64,000 bases of DNA. Origin: Cycas panzhihuaensis (Eukaryota; Cycadophyta). The stretch lies in the NCBI GenBank assembly GCA_023213395.1, contig CM041465.1, forward strand, positions 8,928,001 to 8,992,000, read 5' to 3'. A model generated the notes under the pieces. The model was not told the DNA's origin and did no database searches. It worked only from the letters and a program-made list of their open reading frames with translations. Numbering within the stretch: position 1 is the first letter of the stretch; each line of letters starts with the position of its first letter. Of this stretch, positions 1 through 11,640 are shown one piece after another. Made by a program: the position numbers and the translations under genes.

Positions 1-983
1 ACACCAGCTTTTCTTTACCTCTATCTTCTTTATTCATCTTGTCATTATGTTGAGGTAATGGATCATTGTGGATCATTTGGTCTTAGGATAACTTAGAAGC
101 TCAGTTTATTTGAACACTTGTATTTTGATTTGCATTTTGAACTATTTGATACTCACTTCTATCATGTACATCTGTCTAATGATATGAGCACCACTTTATC
201 TTCCTAAAGGAAGGAGGAGGTGGAGGAGGAGCTTGTTTCTTCCTCCCTTAGGTAAGATGAATAACTTTGGTCTCTTGGGAACGCTAACTTTGAGAAGGAG
301 TATTAACACATAACTTAGTATTAATCACACATTCCAACAATTTAATTGAAGAAGTGAGATGATCATAAGTGGGTTTAGGATGAGAAGCCTTGGTAGTTTG
401 AATTATTTCTTTTGAAGGTATAGATTTCCCAACCTTCTTAATGCCTGCTTAAATTACAAATATTTCTGAGACTAGATATCGATCAACTGCTTCTTCATAC
501 ATTTAAGGGCCTAACTTTAAAACTTCTAAGTGCACATGAGGCCTCAACATATTAGTAAATAGATCAAATAATAAATTTAGGTCAAGATGTGAATGATAAG
601 CATGCACCTAGTCTTGAAACCTCCTAACAAAGTACCCTGATATCTCATCATGATTCTACTTAATAGCCAAAAAAGACTTAATACCTAATTCAAACAGTCT
701 TGCTACATCAAAATAGTTGATAAATAAGTCAATAAAGTATTTGAATGAGAGAATGGAAGCTAAAGGCATCACCTTGAAGCGATTTAGGAAATAGGCATAT
801 CATAACATAGTTATATGGCATAAAATCTATGTAAGTAAGTACAAGTGCCTATATATGAGAGGCAGGGTCTTAATAAGAGTCATAAGAAAATTTAGACAAA
901 TCAGGAAGGAATGGAAACATAGGTGATAATAAGACCTCGTGAGGGAAGGGATACTTTATATAATCTAGGAAAGGCCTCCTTAG
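1..983 (-). pseudogene. Ty3/gypsy gag remnant (element K, downstream half)
   Basis: Minus-strand remains of a gypsy capsid gene. The stretch around 700-900 runs parallel to 11300-11460 inside gypsy B (both contain a near-identical run beginning ctacatcaaaat), and a glycine/proline-coding patch near 215-240 parallels 10980-11000. I infer a second, more decayed copy of the B family. The frame is broken by many stops. The sequence ends at 983, where element A is inserted, and appears to resume at 5061 on the far side. The window edge cuts the other end, so downstream pol, if present, is not visible. Confidence 0.55.
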
Positions 984-1230
984 TATTAGGAACCTTCTTA
1001 AAGGCTAATCAATTGTTATTAATGAAAAGGCATCTTTGGAAGAGTTGTGACTTTTTATTAAAGGGGGCTATTATACACCTATAAATAAGGCCTCTAATGT
1101 ATTGGACATCATTCATATTTTATCAATCAAATATATGTCTTTTGACTATTTCTACTCAATTGCTTATGTGAATGTGTGTTCTATGGAATATGGTGATTGA
1201 GGCTCTAGTTATGAACAAAGGTCCATAACA
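984..1230 (+). repeat. Element A 5' LTR
   Basis: 247 bp, matching 4812-5060. It begins tattaggaacc, where the 3' copy keeps the canonical tgttatgaacc, and ends ataaca two bases before the PBS. A TATA box (tataaata, 1080-1087) sits inside, about 150 bp before the LTR end, as expected for the retroelement promoter. The same LTR type flanks element 3. Confidence 0.85.
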
Positions 1231-1232
1231 AG

Positions 1233-1244
1233 TGGTATCAGAGC
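1233..1244 (+). other. Primer-binding site, initiator tRNA-Met
   Basis: tggtatcagagc is an exact complement of the 3' end of plant initiator tRNA-Met and lies 2 bp after the 5' LTR. It primes minus-strand DNA synthesis. Confidence 0.85.
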
Positions 1245-2386
1245 AAAGAGTCCTCTAACTTAAAACATTTACAATCATTATCTTGAAATCTCCATTGATT
1301 CTTACTTGATCATTAAAAGAAGAAAACACAAGAGAGCTTCACTACTGAGACTAAGAGGAAGAAGGCAACAATAGTGTGAAAATAGAAATTCAAAGCTTCA
1401 TTTATATACATAAACAAATCCACAAGATATTCATTGCCACGTGAAAAAAAAATATATCACATATCTGCATGTATTTAGTTGATTATCCACTTACTTACTG
1501 CCCATCTGTCGCCTCTATATATCTAGTATCCTCCCTTGTCTAAAGCCACTCGTCTCACTTAAATTAGTCTTGTTCTTCTATTTATAGATCGTCTATCTCC
1601 TTATTTCTTAGTGGTTATCCACCATCTATTATCCATCACTCTATCACACCGTCTATCCCTACATTCTATTTTCCCTTTGCCTCCTTCTATTTGTTCTCAC
1701 CTGTTCTGTCTATCATCTCCATTATCTATTATTTCCTTGGTCTGTCTGTTCCCTTTATTCATTCTATATTCCATTGAGTATGCTTCTCCATTATTCGCTG
1801 CCTTGATTCTTCCCAAATTATTGATATATTTCATAATATATATTATATAAGCTCATTATAAATCACTTTTATACATATACAAATACTCACGTAAATAATA
1901 TATGGATGACACTTATATCATTTAATTCATGTGATGCATGTCACAACCAACTAATCTGCTAGAAAATAGAAAATGCATATCCTGCCATCACATGGAAAAT
2001 GCAAATGTAATAATGATTAAAAATGGGTTCTACTTGATCTGGAATCTATATTTATGGAAACTCAATGATCAATATAAATGTTGTATCATGTAATCACTAA
2101 CTGGAAACTAAGTTGTTAATGAAACACCTTTAAAAATTGCATTAGACAAACAAATGCAAGCAACACATGATATTAAGACATGTTGGATTTGAAGGTGTTT
2201 CATATTATATATTATTATTAATTCGTATTTGATTTGGGTGCATATATAAATTCACAACATTGAAAGTATTAAAGGAATTAATATAGATCGATAAAAAATA
2301 TTTTAACTTCCAACGTTCACATTAATATGTAAATAGAAATTAGCCAACACATCAATAATTATTTCATCGGTGGTATTTATATCGGT

Positions 2387-2425
<39 letters not shown>

Positions 2426-3080
2426 ACTTTTTACCTTTTGGATAATCTCTTAAAATGTTATCTCTATTAATTGAGTCACATTGATATTTAAGAGCTACAG
2501 TGAAAGTGGAAGCACAAGTAGAAGACATCATCAATCATTAATATCTTGTATCTCTCAAGTTCATTCAAAAGGGCATATAGTTTGTAGTTGCCTTTTCAAT
2601 TGTTGTACATGGAACATCATAGAGCAAAGTAAGCTCTCTAAAGTTATCACTTTGCATTAAGTATACTCTTTATATCCTCACATCGCATCAAGTACTTTAT
2701 TAACTAGCGTCATATTATTAATTGAAGGTCCTTTTGCACTAAGTAATTAAGCAGTGGTTTTTCTTCACATACTCAAAGTTAGAATCGCATATATAACATT
2801 GGAGAGTTACTCTTTATTTTGAGTTGAATAAGTTACATATTATGTTAATTATCATCCAAATTGTGACCTTATCATCTTCACTATATTATCCAACCATTAA
2901 TTAGAATCATCTAGATTGTTCTCTTATGAATATCATTAGTAGAATATCAAGTTATATCACCATTAAAGGTTACATACTTACTTTAGTGCATTATACAAGG
3001 ATCTCACCAATACACTTGCATTGTCTTCCTTGTGTATATATATATAATGTTAATAAGTTATTCTAAAGTAAGACAAGGAA
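1245..3080 (+). other. Element A leader, non-coding
   Basis: About 1.8 kb between PBS and the BRCT frame. The part from 1490 to 1800 is strongly pyrimidine-rich (repeated cttctat/catctatt-like words), parallel to 43610-43760 in element 3. It contains an AT microsatellite and then unassigned AT-rich sequence. A 79-codon open frame at 1611-1850 is only translated CT-rich leader. I see no conserved domain here. Confidence 0.6.
2391..2422. repeat. (AT)n microsatellite in element A leader
   Basis: 32 bp of pure AT dinucleotide repeat. Element 3 has a much longer AT tract at the comparable place in its leader. Confidence 0.9.
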
Positions 3081-4430
3081 ATGGGAATATTATTTCAAGG
3101 AGTAAGATTTGTGTTAGTAGGATTCGACCCTACAACACAAAACAAATATGCAACAAAGCTTGTGCACCATGGGGAAATTAATGTAAGATGATACGATGCA
3201 AGTTGTACTCATATCATTGTTTACCAACTATCATATTATAATCCTATTTGTGTAATGGCTAGGAAGGATGGAAAGGCATTGATTATACACTTATGGGTTA
3301 TAGATAGTTTGGCTAGTGGAATACTTGTGGATACTAATAAGGTACTATACAAACCTGTAAAGAATATGATGGGCATTCCCGGTAGTGCATCCTTATGAAT
3401 TTGTTTAACAGGATATCAAGGTTAAGATCATGGTGATATTATGAGAATAGTTGAAATAATGGGAGCACGATTTATAAAGCCATTGAGTGCAATAACACAT
3501 CTTATTTGTGACAAGCATGACAACGATAAATGCAAGGTTGCTAAATAAATAGGAATTAAGTTAGTCAACCATCATTGGCTTGAAGACTGTTTGAAGGCTT
3601 GGGCAATACTTCTCAAAGAAAATTATTTGAAAAGTGGATGGGAAGTAGAACTGTTAGAAGCAAATACTGATCCACCTTTGTTAACAACATACAATCAAAA
3701 ACCATACAACTATTCTACTGGTTTACATGGACCTCTTCAAGCAAAAGTAAAAACTTATGCAAAACTATAAAAAAATGAAAAACTTTTAGATTTAGAAAGT
3801 GGAGATAAACATAAAGAATCTTCTCCAACATTCTTAAACCTCAATGATGCTTACTTATTAGCATTAGACAAGAAATTAAAAGAACAAGTAAAAAACTTAC
3901 AGGAATTGCATCAAGATAATTCATTTAATCATGAAAGGCATATGGATAAATCTTTCCACAACACAGATCAAGATGACATGTCTATATTGAAAGTCATTAG
4001 GATACAAGATCATGTAATACAGAAAGAAAAAGACTCTATAAGTCAAATCATAATACTGACACATGATTTGAGTATATAAGAAGAAAATAATATACTATAG
4101 GAAAATAAGGATAACTCATTGGGAGCCGATAAAGATAAAATGTTAGTGTCGTTCTCAAAAGAAACCATAATAATTTATAAAAATATCAAGCATATACCAA
4201 AATGGTCCGTAATGTCAGTAGATATATCTATATTTCTTGATCAGTCTAAACAAAAATTATTGATATCAACAATATCAAGTTCACTTCTTAATCTACCTAA
4301 TAATATGAATCAAATAATTATATTATATATATCCAAGGATTTCCCATTATCAGCAATAACCATTTCATTTCCTAATGAATTTGAGACGTTTTCAAGCATT
4401 GGTATTAAACCATATATTCTAAAACAATAA
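3081..4430 (+). pseudogene. Captured double-BRCT gene fragment inside an LTR retrotransposon
   Basis: One reading frame from the ATG at 3081, kept without any frameshift but interrupted by in-frame stops at 3189, 3396, 3423, 3546, 3768, 4077 and 4098. Residues about 5-100 form a first BRCT domain (RFVLVGFDPTTQ, then THIIV, then WVIDS). Residues about 107-190 form a second (ICLTGYQG, THLICD, then VNHHWLEDCLKAW with the hallmark W-x3-C at residues 166-170). BRCT pairs bind phosphoproteins in nuclear DNA-damage signalling. From memory the fragment resembles the plant BRCT family of Arabidopsis At4g02110. Residues about 230-335 are rich in K, E, Q, L and D and coiled-coil-like. The last 100 residues I do not recognise. 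The stops fit CGA to TGA, CAA to TAA and CAG to TAG. The absence of introns suggests capture from an mRNA. Alternatively, a divergent element gene could have acquired BRCT domains long ago. Confidence 0.75.
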
Positions 4431-4811
4431 TGCACATGTCAACAACTTAAAGTCAAAATTGAATGGAAGATACCATGGCAACTGCCTTTGTCTTACAGGC
4501 AAAAGTATGCAGGAATTCAATATTTTTGCAATCAACATCTACCACAAAATTCTAATTGTCCCATCAGCCTATTCAAGCTTGTTGTTATATGTGTACTCAT
4601 TATTTGAAGTTCCAACAAATATGACCTGACGACATATGTCAAATGATTATGATATTCTTTATTAGCAAGAGGAGACTTCAAGCTACTCATTATTAGGTTT
4701 CAAAGACTAAACAATTCAAGAAGAATCTTTTGTTATGAACCACCTTGAATGGAGTGATCAACCACTCATTTGAATTTGTTTTGTGGGCAAAACATCTTAA
4801 GGGAGAGGAAT
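4431..4811 (+). other. Element A 3' internal region and polypurine tract
   Basis: The frame of the BRCT pseudogene continues past the stop at 4428-4430 with occasional further stops and ends in FCGQNILRER. This nearly repeats FCGQNFLRGR at the end of element 3's gag-protease frame, in the equivalent place before the LTR. Between them lies an unrecognised segment with several Cys and Trp residues (about 4431-4600). The polypurine tract is 4801-4811 (gggagaggaat), abutting the LTR. Confidence 0.6.
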
Positions 4812-5060
4812 TGTTATGAACCTTCTTAAAGGCTAATCAATTGTTATTAATGAAAAGACATCTTTGGAAGAGTTGTGGCTTTTTATTAAATATGCCTATT
4901 ATGCACCTATAAATAAGGCCTCTAATGTATTAAACATCATTCATATTTTATCAATCAAATATATGTCTTTTGACTATTTCTACTCAATTGCTCATGTGCT
5001 CACGTGTGTTCTCTAGAATCTAGTGATTAAGGCTCTGATTATGGAAAAAGGTCTATAACA
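4812..5060 (+). repeat. Element A 3' LTR
   Basis: 249 bp, starting tgttatgaacc and ending tctataaca. TATA box tataaata at 4908-4915. It differs from the 5' copy at about 24 positions plus a 2 bp indel. Confidence 0.85.
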
Positions 5061-6660
5061 CTTGGTCTTAACATAGTAGGACATTGAGGTAAGGATGATG
5101 GATGAGGAGTAGTTAAATGGATAGGTTATTATGATTACAATTATTATTATGAAATATCATGAGGTGGAAGAGTAGAGGGGGGAACAAACCATACTACAAG
5201 GTTCACCATAGAGTTGGTTTGAGGTACAAAGTATTAAAGGAAACTTAGATATAGGTGTAGAAGGGATTAGGCTGTGAGTTGATCTAAGAATATGTAAAGA
5301 AAAAATGGGATTAAAAGTCCTCAAAGTTTGTGATTGTTCTGTTGAAACATGAGGATGAGATAAATAGATATGAGAAACATGTTGCAATGAGGAAATCATG
5401 TTAGACACTCTAGGGAATGGTGGGTGAAGTCTAACAACATGGGATCAAATGATATGTGATACATGGGGGGGTACTTGAGTAGTAGAAGAAATAGGATGTG
5501 AAGAAGCAATCCTAGTGGAGTAAGAATGAATCAACCATAAGATAGATGAGGCCATAACCACTTGACTGGAAGTGGATATGTGCATGGCACTAGGGTTTTC
5601 ATGAGCAACAATAGTGGTTTGACATCCATGAGTGGGGGTCTGGAATTGGAAGAATAAATTCAAGCTTATTATCTAAGAGAAGATTGATGAGGTTGTGAAT
5701 GGGTTAATTTGTAGTTGTCAACTTCCTCCAAGTCTAAGGAATGAGGTTGTGACATAGGTCTTAGTGAAGGAGGATGAGAAGGGTGAGGAGACTGCATGGC
5801 ATCAAGTAGGGGGTCTACCTCAATCAACTCATGGTCTTCACCTAAGGGATCGATTTGAGCATAGTGTGGTAGAGATGACATGGTATGAGTCTCTGAGTAA
5901 AATGGGTCATGGTACCTAGGCATGCATAGTGGGGTAGGGATCCTAATAAGGAACAACTCAAGGAAAGATGGATTTAGCTAACTCAAAGGTGGTTCTTTTT
6001 GTGTAAAAGAAGGATCCACAAGAGAAGAGTCACCAGGATATTGGGAAGGCTCTAAATATCCATGCTCCACTAGTATGTTATATAATTAGGTTGAATCTTT
6101 AAGAGGATAAATGTATGTATCCTATACTTGAAGTTTTGAAGATTAAACGTAAGATTATGAAACATCATAACCAAAGTGTAACAGATAGACTTAAGAATCA
6201 GGTGGAAGACCTTGAAGTCTCAATGAGAACCTAGTAGTAGGTATTGATATTTCTACAGTTTTATTTGAGGATAAATCATGGCTCCCCAGTATAGTCGCTG
6301 GAAAGATAGTGTAGGGATTCTTAAGAGGACCTAAACTTAATATCTCTTGATTCTTATTTCAATTAAAATTAGTAGACACAAAATTCAAGAAGACTTAAGG
6401 GACCATCTTTGCCCAGCTCCTAAGAAGGAGTCTTTGCCTAGTAGTACAGTCTAATGAAGTATGAATGGATATGATGAAAGGTGTGGATATGAAATGGGAT
6501 GGTAGAATCCACTAACCTACATGGCTTGATGAAGGAGTTCTATGTTTGGAGCAACACTGACAATATCCTCAATGTCCTTCCTAGGGATTACTCTCATGTA
6601 ATCCTTTCAACCTTTTAGGTTCTACTTTGATATGAAGGAGGGTAAGCTAATGGAAAGGTG
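5061..6660 (-). pseudogene. Ty3/gypsy gag N-terminal remnant (element K, upstream half)
   Basis: Minus-strand open pieces at 5157-5408, 5445-5663 and 5669-5956 translate to Ser/Pro/His-rich low-complexity protein resembling the N-terminal region of gypsy B's gag (11850-12760). I read it as the upstream continuation of the gag fragment at 1-983, separated from it by element A. No catalytic motif is expected in this region and none is seen. Conservation is weak and the boundaries are approximate. Confidence 0.45.
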
Positions 6661-7381
6661 GTTTGTCTTGTTTTATTTCTTGTCTTAGTTTGTGTTTACT
6701 TTATTTTTTTTCTTTTTTATTATCTTTTTTTGCTCTTTTTTTTTTGCTTTTTCCTTTTTAGATTTTGATATGATAGCAAAGAGGTAAAACCAAGAGAGTA
6801 AGATAAATCTATACAACCAAAGAGACTAAAAGATCAAACCCACATAAACATTTTTTTCTTTTAAATCAAAAGCAAACAAACTAGAAACCATGCATGCAAT
6901 TTCTTTTTTTTATGTTTTCAAAATCAAAGATGCACATGCAACTATGAAGTAGGTTTCCTAATTTCACTTTTCAAAAATAAATAATGCTACCAAAATTTAA
7001 AATTCACTATATGATCTTTGTGCAAGTTTATCAAAGAGATAATTAACATGCAAAACTAGTCAACATACTTCATCCTTCATGCATGCAACCAATTCTTTAC
7101 AAAATGTGATAAACAATGCACAAAGAAAAGAGATTCTTAAAGGATACTACTATTGCTTTTCTAATCATTTTAAAACCTATGAGATGATAAACAAACCACA
7201 AATCTAAACAATAACACTCATATGAGAAAATAGTTCCAATGGTTCTATCATAATTAGAGTAGTAAGAGCTCCAAAAGGATCCTTGTACCCTTTGCAAAAC
7301 TAAGAAATTAGAGTTATTTTTACCATGTAATATTTTTAACTTATCTCTTAAAACATAAAGTGATCAATTTGAAAATCAAAA
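6661..7381. other. AT-rich non-coding sequence, probable gypsy leader
   Basis: Long T-rich runs (about 6700-6760) and A-rich sequence. In character and position it parallels the leader of gypsy B (13600-13900). No gene, PBS or LTR edge could be placed. At about 7380 the sequence changes abruptly to the 3' end of gypsy B's RNase H, so two truncated copies meet here. Confidence 0.4.
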
Positions 7382-7940
7382 TTAGTGGAAACACCAAGTT
7401 AAGAGCAAGACAAAAGGGTTCAGGATGGGGGCATCGGCAAGTTGCTCAGCCACCACCATCCCTTTCTTTGACTTCTTGTTAATGATTTGGTGGTTAAATT
7501 CTTGAAGGAGGATAGTCCACTTACCGGTCCTACCTATCAGGTTAGGTTGAGTGAGTAAATATATTAGGGGATCAGATTGGATGATCACCTAAGTAGTATT
7601 CCCAAGTAAGTAGTGCCTAAACTTTTTGGTAGCATGTACCAAGGAGAGACACTCCTTCTTGGTAGGGGAGTAGTTAAGTTTAGTGGCCACAAGAGTGTGA
7701 CTGATGAAGTAAATAGCCCTTTTAGTTCCTGAATCATCCTCCTAAGCTAACATAGCACCCAAGGACTCATCGGTAGCCGAAGTATAAAGAACGAATATCT
7801 TATCAAAGAGAGGGGGCACCAATGTCAAGGCAAAAGTGAGAGCTTCCATGAATTCTTTGAAGGCTTCCTAGGCCTTTGAAGACCAGATGAATGAGGCTTC
7901 CTTCTTTAGTAGGTTGGTAAGAGGTTTAGAATTTATAGCC
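7382..7940 (-). pseudogene. Gypsy B RNase H
   Basis: Minus-strand translation gives FIWSSKA, then an RNase H core with ATDESLGAMLA, then AIYFISHTL, LNYSPTKKE, a histidine-containing HYLLGNTT and finally SDPLIYLLTQPNL with GRTGKWTILLQEF. This is the usual order at the end of gypsy RNase H, which degrades RNA in the RNA-DNA hybrid. Premature stops sit at expected Gln or Trp codons. The final open piece (7382-7588) runs past VAEQLADAPI and breaks off where the neighbouring remnant begins. Confidence 0.8.
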
Positions 7941-9100
7941 TACCTAAGAATGACTTGATCTATCATTGGGTTTTAGGAGGCAGCATGTCAAGGATGGCCT
8001 TGACCTTGTCAAGGTCAATTTGGATCCTTTATTTTGACACAAGGAAACTAAGGAGTTTGCCAGTTATCACAGTAATCACACATTTAAGAGGGTTGAGGCT
8101 TACATGGTATTTGTGACATCACGTGAAGATGGATCACAAATCACAAGGATGATGGGCCCTAATACGTGATAGACCTATCATATCGTCTATGAAAACCTCT
8201 AAAGGTATTACCCTTTAATAAAGTCATAGAAATGAATTGTATTACCCTTTAATAGGTGGCACCTGTATTCTTTAGCCCAAAGGGCATCGCCTTATAGGTG
8301 AAGGTACCCCATGGGGTAGCGAAGATCGTCTTATGATGGTCTTTAGGAGAAATCTAGATTTAGTTGTAGCCTAAGAAGCCATCCATTAAGGATATAACTT
8401 CAAACCTGGCAGTTCAATTAATGATTTGATCGATGAAGGGAAATAGGAAGTTGTCATTGGGACACACATTATTGATGTCTCAGAAATCAATACATATCCT
8501 AATTATCCTGTTCTTTTTGGTAATGGGAACAATATTGGACACCACTTGGGGTAGTCGATAGAAGTAATTAACCTCGCATTTAGGAGTTTTTCAACTTCCA
8601 TCTTGATAGCAACTGAAAGCTTGGGATGAAGAGGGTGCTGCCTTTGATACACAGAGTGAGCGCCTGGGATAGTGGTGAGGTTGTGGGTAACAATTGAAGG
8701 GTCTATCCCCTTTATATCATAATAGTCCCATGTGAAGACATCTCAAAATTCCTGGAATAGAAGGGTGTATTCCTTCAATTCATAAATAGAGCATTCCACT
8801 TCCACCTTTATGACCTTATCTGGGGTAAGGACTATGTCCTTGGTTGCCCCCATGCACATGCCATTCCCCTCCTTGAAGTGAAGCGGAGCTCAATCAATGG
8901 GAAGGGGCAGAATAGGAGATAGATTTGGGTTGGCGAGAGAAGACCCAATAGCTAGGACCTTCTGATGACCAAGCCTATGGTGACTAGAAGGGAGATTGGG
9001 GATGGAGCCCACTAAATACTTAAGTAAAGCCTTATCCTTCTTGAAGTAGTCCATCCCATGGATGACCACGCCTTGAGAAGATAAGGAGAGAAGGGAACAA
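7941..9100 (-). pseudogene. Gypsy B reverse transcriptase and upstream linker
   Basis: Reading the minus strand from about 8820 downwards: IPGAHSVYQRQHPLHPKL, VPITKKNR-like strand, RICIDF, CPNDNFLFP (consensus CPKDDFPLP), IDQIIN, MDGFLGYN, then the catalytic FIDDM in place of the usual Y-x-DD. The product would synthesise cDNA in the virus-like particle. Stops and small indels interrupt the frame. A 15 bp sequence, tattaccctttaata, occurs at 8206-8220 and again at 8240-8254. This 34 bp tandem duplication within RT would shift the frame. The part above 8820 is the protease-RT linker. Confidence 0.8.
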
Positions 9101-9639
9101 GAAGCAGTAGGACCGTGGTGGTCGACACATCACTTGACATACCCAAAGGACTCTCTGGAAGAGTTAGAAAGAGTTCTCCTATGAGGAACAACAAGAAGCT
9201 CCCTGACTTCATTGTCTACGAGGGGTGGCGAAGAGAGAGATGCAAGAATCACCTAATCGACAGGAGTGATAACATGGGACATAAGAGAAGAGTTAATTTC
9301 TTCAATGATAGGAGTTCCAGATCAGAACCTAAAATGAAGGGAGTGCACCCTACTCATACCTAGGAGAGAGATGGGATGAGGGAAATCCTCATCCTCACCA
9401 TTGAACTCCTCATCATAAAGTATAGTGAGATACCCATAGCTTCTGACACCAATAGGGGTGAAGCTTGTAAGGTTGGAAGAAGAAGATGAAGGGTATTCTT
9501 CAAAAGGGGATGGATCAGGGATGTTGATAGAGCAAGCAGAAGCATGGGTAGAAAGGTCCTTGTCACCCTTTACCTGACCATGAACTGCTTGACAAGGTTG
9601 ACGAAGTTGCTTAGTGGGAGGCAGCTCCTAAGAGATAAC

Positions 9640-9970
9640 CCTCATTTACCTCTCATGGATGAACTTAAGTTGTCCCCATCGGGACGAGCACACATATCCC
9701 ATTTGGTCGAGCCATGGGCATCCTAATAGAAGATTGTAGTCGACGTTGATGTCAAGAACTACAATATCAGTGAGGACAGTCTTATCCTCAAGACTAAGGG
9801 GGATGGACACCAATCCCAAGGGTGTCTTTTCACTACCATCATAGCCTTGGAACTACCATAGAACTGACTCCAACATTAATATACCAATCTCTTGTATGAC
9901 GCACAAGGGCATGGCATTAACAGAAGAACCATTGTCGACAACAGTTCTCTATAAAGGATAATTGGGGGTA
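9640..9970 (-). pseudogene. Gypsy B aspartic protease
   Basis: The minus strand reads VVDNGSSVNAMPLCVIQEIG, the retropepsin active-site region (D-N/T-G-S/A-S). It is followed by a strand with TPLGLVSIPLSL and then DINVDYNLLLGCPWL, the second conserved block (LLLGRPWL). Retropepsin would cleave the gag-pol polyprotein. The interval 9101-9640, between protease and RT, is Ser/Leu-rich with no motif I recognise. Plus-strand frames at 9115-9363 and 9544-9726 are shadows. Confidence 0.75.
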
Positions 9971-10539
9971 TCGATAGTTATGGTGAAGGGGAAATGCCAT
10001 TAGCATTCCCTTTCACTGACAGGGGGAAGATCCTTAAGATCAAAAGAGATGATGGATTCATGACTTGGGGAAACACCCAAGGCGTGGACGGATGCATCAC
10101 CCAATCCTAAGGCTTTTAAGAGAAGCGTATGTTATTCAGGACAACTCCTTAAGACATCCATTATGGACATTCTGGTGGCCATGGTGTGGAGCTTGTCGAT
10201 AATGGAGAAAGGCTTCCCCTTCGTGGTAGGTTGGGGAAGAGCTCTTCAAAAGTTTTAGCGATTGGGGCATACATGAATGGTCTTGGGGAGTGCAGGGACT
10301 TCTAGAAGAGAGGTTTCTAGAAGAAGGTCAAGGTGAGGTATGGATGAAGAGACATTGTTTGCCTCTTTAACTGCTTCAGACTAGGTTAAGGCATATAATG
10401 GAGTAGTCTTAAGTATTTAAATGACCTTCTTTCCCTTGTTTCAGGAGCGAAAAGGTAAAGGAGTGTGATGATTGGGAGAATCAGAGGAAGATGACAGATT
10501 CCTCATACTCTTCCTTTTTGCTTGCGAAGGGCGAGGGTT

Positions 10540-11640
10540 TAGGGATCTTCCCCTATTTCAGCTATTCTTTTGTTGGTTAGTGCAATCACATTCCCCATGT
10601 TTGGGGAAGGGATATCTATGGACAGGCTGATCTAAGTTAGGCCTAGATGCCTGTTTGGGGGAAGAATCACGCTACAGAGCAACTCTAGGGTACTAGGCCT
10701 AACACTGTGAATCTTCATGGAAGCACTCTCCATGGATGGAATACCACTTCTTTCAAGGGAGGAATTGGGTTTCCTCGCTTGAGAAGACTAGGTGTTACCA
10801 CCTTTAGAAGGAGCATCTTGGGAAGCCTGGTGGACTGGCTTATATAAGGTAGGGCATGAAGGAGCCTAGAGTTTGAGCTACTTCATAGTATGTTCAAATG
10901 AATGTATGGCAAAAGTGAGAGGATCTAAGGTCTTCTTAATAGGATGAGAAGAAGACCTGGCAGACTATCAGATTTTGGTCTCTCGGGGTGGTGGAGGTGC
11001 CTTACGTTATTGTGAGGGATTTAGAGGCTTCTTGAGTCCAACTTGGATCTTAATGGCCTCAAGTGCCAAGCATTTGGCTATGGTGGAGTCACACGTAGTT
11101 GCCTCCATTTTAAGGACTTCGACATGGACTTCTGGGAGAAGAGTGTTAAGAAAGAGGTCCCTCTTCAACTCCTTAGGAAGAGTTGCCTTGGTGGAATGAA
11201 GAAGGTCATAGAAGTGTCTCACAAAGTCACAATTCATTTCATCGTGACCTTATTTAAGAGACAAAAGGGCTTTCATCCTACTCTCGAATGGATGGGCTAC
11301 ATCAAAATGGTTAATAAATTCATCCACAAGCTATTGGAATGAAAAAATAGAATGTGCAGGTAGGTGATAAAACCACTTGAGGGAATCACCTTGAAGGGAT
11401 TGCAAGGAAAGTTTCATAAGAATGTGGTCATAGGCCTAGTAATTGATGCATGCCATAGAAAAACTATAGACATGCTCTATTGGGTCTTGTGACAAAGTCC
11501 CATCAAATTTGGGGACCTCAAGAGGGTGAGGCAGTAAGTCGGTTCTTAGTGCCTCGATGGATAGAGGCATCGACCTATAGTCCATAAAGGGGCGTGCCCT
11601 TGACTAGACCATAGGGTCAACAGAAGCTAGAAGAGGAGGT
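10540..11640 (-). pseudogene. Gypsy B gag capsid with zinc-knuckle remnant
   Basis: The best-preserved piece, 11007-11237 minus, contains FVRHFYDLLHSTKATLPKEL and the run continuing to LALEAIKIQV. Upstream, 11240-11460 gives LVDEFINHFDVAHPFE, the usual retrotransposon gag (capsid-like) arrangement in which the YF-x-x-L region precedes the multimerisation helix. Near 10570-10620 a Cys/His cluster (KHGECDC) may be a degenerate zinc knuckle. Gag forms the virus-like particle. Stops are scattered. It is related to the fragment at 1-983. Confidence 0.7.

Larger units (their letters stand above)
984..5060 (+). mobile_element. Element A: non-autonomous LTR retrotransposon with BRCT-containing frame
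   Basis: A 4,077 bp element with two LTRs (984-1230 and 4812-5060, roughly nine-tenths identical by eye), an initiator-Met PBS and a polypurine tract. Flanking 5 bp are cttag (979-983) and cttgg (5061-5065), a TSD with one transition. Between the LTRs I find no gag zinc knuckle, protease, RT, RNase H or integrase. A decayed frame with two BRCT domains occupies 3081-4430. The LTRs, leader and terminal peptide are shared with element 3 (42615-46642), which carries gag and protease instead. It would have been mobilised in trans. It is inserted in the gag of gypsy K. Confidence 0.85.

Noticed and set aside
1233-1244. tggtatcagagc motifs as possible tRNA-Met genes
   Set aside because: Only the 12-base PBS is present at each site; no cloverleaf sequence surrounds them, and each follows an LTR end.
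1611-1850. 79-codon hydrophobic frame resembling a small membrane protein
   Set aside because: It lies in the pyrimidine-rich leader of element A. Pyrimidine-rich codons give Leu, Ser, Pro and Phe, mimicking a membrane segment.
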